Assembly (NCBI GenBank): GCA_027314685.1
Contig: DAHVAI010000158.1
Span: 1-15,806 of the forward strand
Source of the DNA: Nitrososphaerota archaeon
GTDB taxonomy: Archaea; Thermoproteota; Nitrososphaeria; Nitrososphaerales; CADDZS01
Reading direction: 5' to 3'
Length of the DNA stretch: 15,806 nt
How positions within the stretch are numbered: the stretch's first letter is position 1; each line of letters begins with the position of its first letter. Both the position numbers and the translations under genes were made by a program. Under the pieces are notes generated by a model. It did not search any database and was not told the DNA's origin. It saw nothing but the letters and a program-made list of their open reading frames with translations. Shown piece after piece: positions 15,369 to 15,806 of the stretch.

Positions 15369-15806
15369 GTGATTAATTCGGCCAGTAAGTATCCAGTGCT
15401 AGAAATGTTCAATCCAGAAAGCAAACTGAAATACATTATCCCGAAGTATCAGAGAGAATACAGTTGGGAAAGACAAAATTGGGATGAGCTGTTTTATGAT
15501 TTGTTGGAAAATGATCGAGGGTACTTCCTTGGAACAATGGTATTGGTAAACATAAGGGTCGATTCGCTGCAGACCGATATGCTGGAAGTCATAGACGGCC
15601 AGCAAAGATTGATAACAATCTCTTTGTTGTATTGTGCTCTCTACGATAGGCTATCGGAATTGAGTAAAGATAGCTCAGTTATCGATGACGAATTCACAAC
15701 CGAAAGAGTGAATCTCAAAAATAGGCTGATTGTGAAATCTCTGAACTCTGAAATGAAAGTAGAACCCTCAGTGACAAACCACAATCTAGAAGATTACAGG
15801 TTCTTG
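15369..15806 (+). CDS. DUF262/GmrSD-family protein, N-terminal part (3' end outside window)
   Basis: About 146 codons are visible and remain open at the window edge. The family signatures are IPKYQREYSWE (residues 24-34) and EVIDGQQRLITI (73-84), the DGQQR motif of DUF262 domains found in GmrS-type type IV restriction enzymes and related defence proteins. In those proteins this ParB-like domain binds or hydrolyses nucleotides and is coupled to a C-terminal HNH nuclease (DUF1524), which would lie beyond this window if present. I chose the GTG at 15369 because AAAGGG (15355-15360) lies about 8 bases upstream and the N-terminal YPVLEMFN segment fits the family; the in-frame ATG at 15405 is the alternative. 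A second protein likely to act on modified DNA fits this defence island, but the exact target cannot be told. Confidence 0.8.
   Translation, partial: MINSASKYPVLEMFNPESKLKYIIPKYQREYSWERQNWDELFYDLLENDRGYFLGTMVLVNIRVDSLQTDMLEVIDGQQRLITISLLYCALYDRLSELSKDSSVIDDEFTTERVNLKNRLIVKSLNSEMKVEPSVTNHNLEDYRFL

Noticed and set aside
1..15806. CRISPR array, tRNA or rRNA
   Set aside because: No regularly spaced repeats and no tRNA or rRNA signatures were seen. The Cas4-like nuclease has no cas neighbours.

Overview
The window is a dense defence island with every supported gene on the + strand. Arginine is often encoded by AGA/AGG and isoleucine by ATA. Many genes overlap in ATGA fashion, one enzyme resembles the archaeal Mig T:G-mismatch glycosylase, and the IS3 transposase remnant resembles my recollection of Thermoplasmata-type elements. 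Together these suggest, but do not prove, a mesophilic-GC archaeon (for example Thermoplasmatota or a methanogen lineage). No rRNA, tRNA, CRISPR array or replication gene was seen.

Layout. Positions 1-288 hold the C-terminal end of an unknown protein, possibly a nuclease. It is joined by an ATGA overlap to an apparently frameshifted small gene (285-892), which is joined by another ATGA overlap to a C5-cytosine DNA methyltransferase (889-2226). The methyltransferase has all the expected motifs but is cut by an in-frame TGA between motif I and the catalytic Pro-Cys-Gln. A gap of about 455 bases without a convincing gene follows. Next is a tightly packed run: a 683-aa DruF-like protein, a DruG-like protein of about 326 aa, and a 1972-aa DExH helicase with Zn-binding Cys clusters and a C-terminal DUF1998 domain (DruE). 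Methyltransferase, DruF, DruG and DruE in that order is the gene set of Druantia type II anti-phage defence.

Directly after DruE, with good ribosome-binding signals and short gaps, come a complete RecB/Cas4-type Fe-S nuclease with an extra C-terminal domain, a small Cys-rich or hypothetical frame, and a Mig-like HhH-GPD glycosylase with Tyr and Asp in the catalytic positions. These look like accessories of the methylation-linked system. The glycosylase is expected to repair T:G mismatches left by deamination of 5-methylcytosine, as Vsr does beside Dcm. A 391-aa AspBHI-like modification-dependent endonuclease (Mrr-type catalytic domain) follows. Then comes a decayed IS3-family transposase remnant, and the window ends inside a DUF262/GmrSD-type gene.

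How the parts may work together. The methyltransferase would mark self DNA. DruE with DruF and DruG, perhaps aided by the nuclease, would act on invading DNA. The glycosylase would limit mutation at methylated sites. The AspBHI-like and DUF262 proteins would attack foreign DNA carrying modified bases. A broken 5mC methyltransferase next to a probable 5mC-dependent nuclease is the most striking point: loss of self-methylation may have been tolerated or even favoured here. Alternatively, the several frame disruptions may be assembly errors. The cell, species and any activity cannot be established from this sequence alone.
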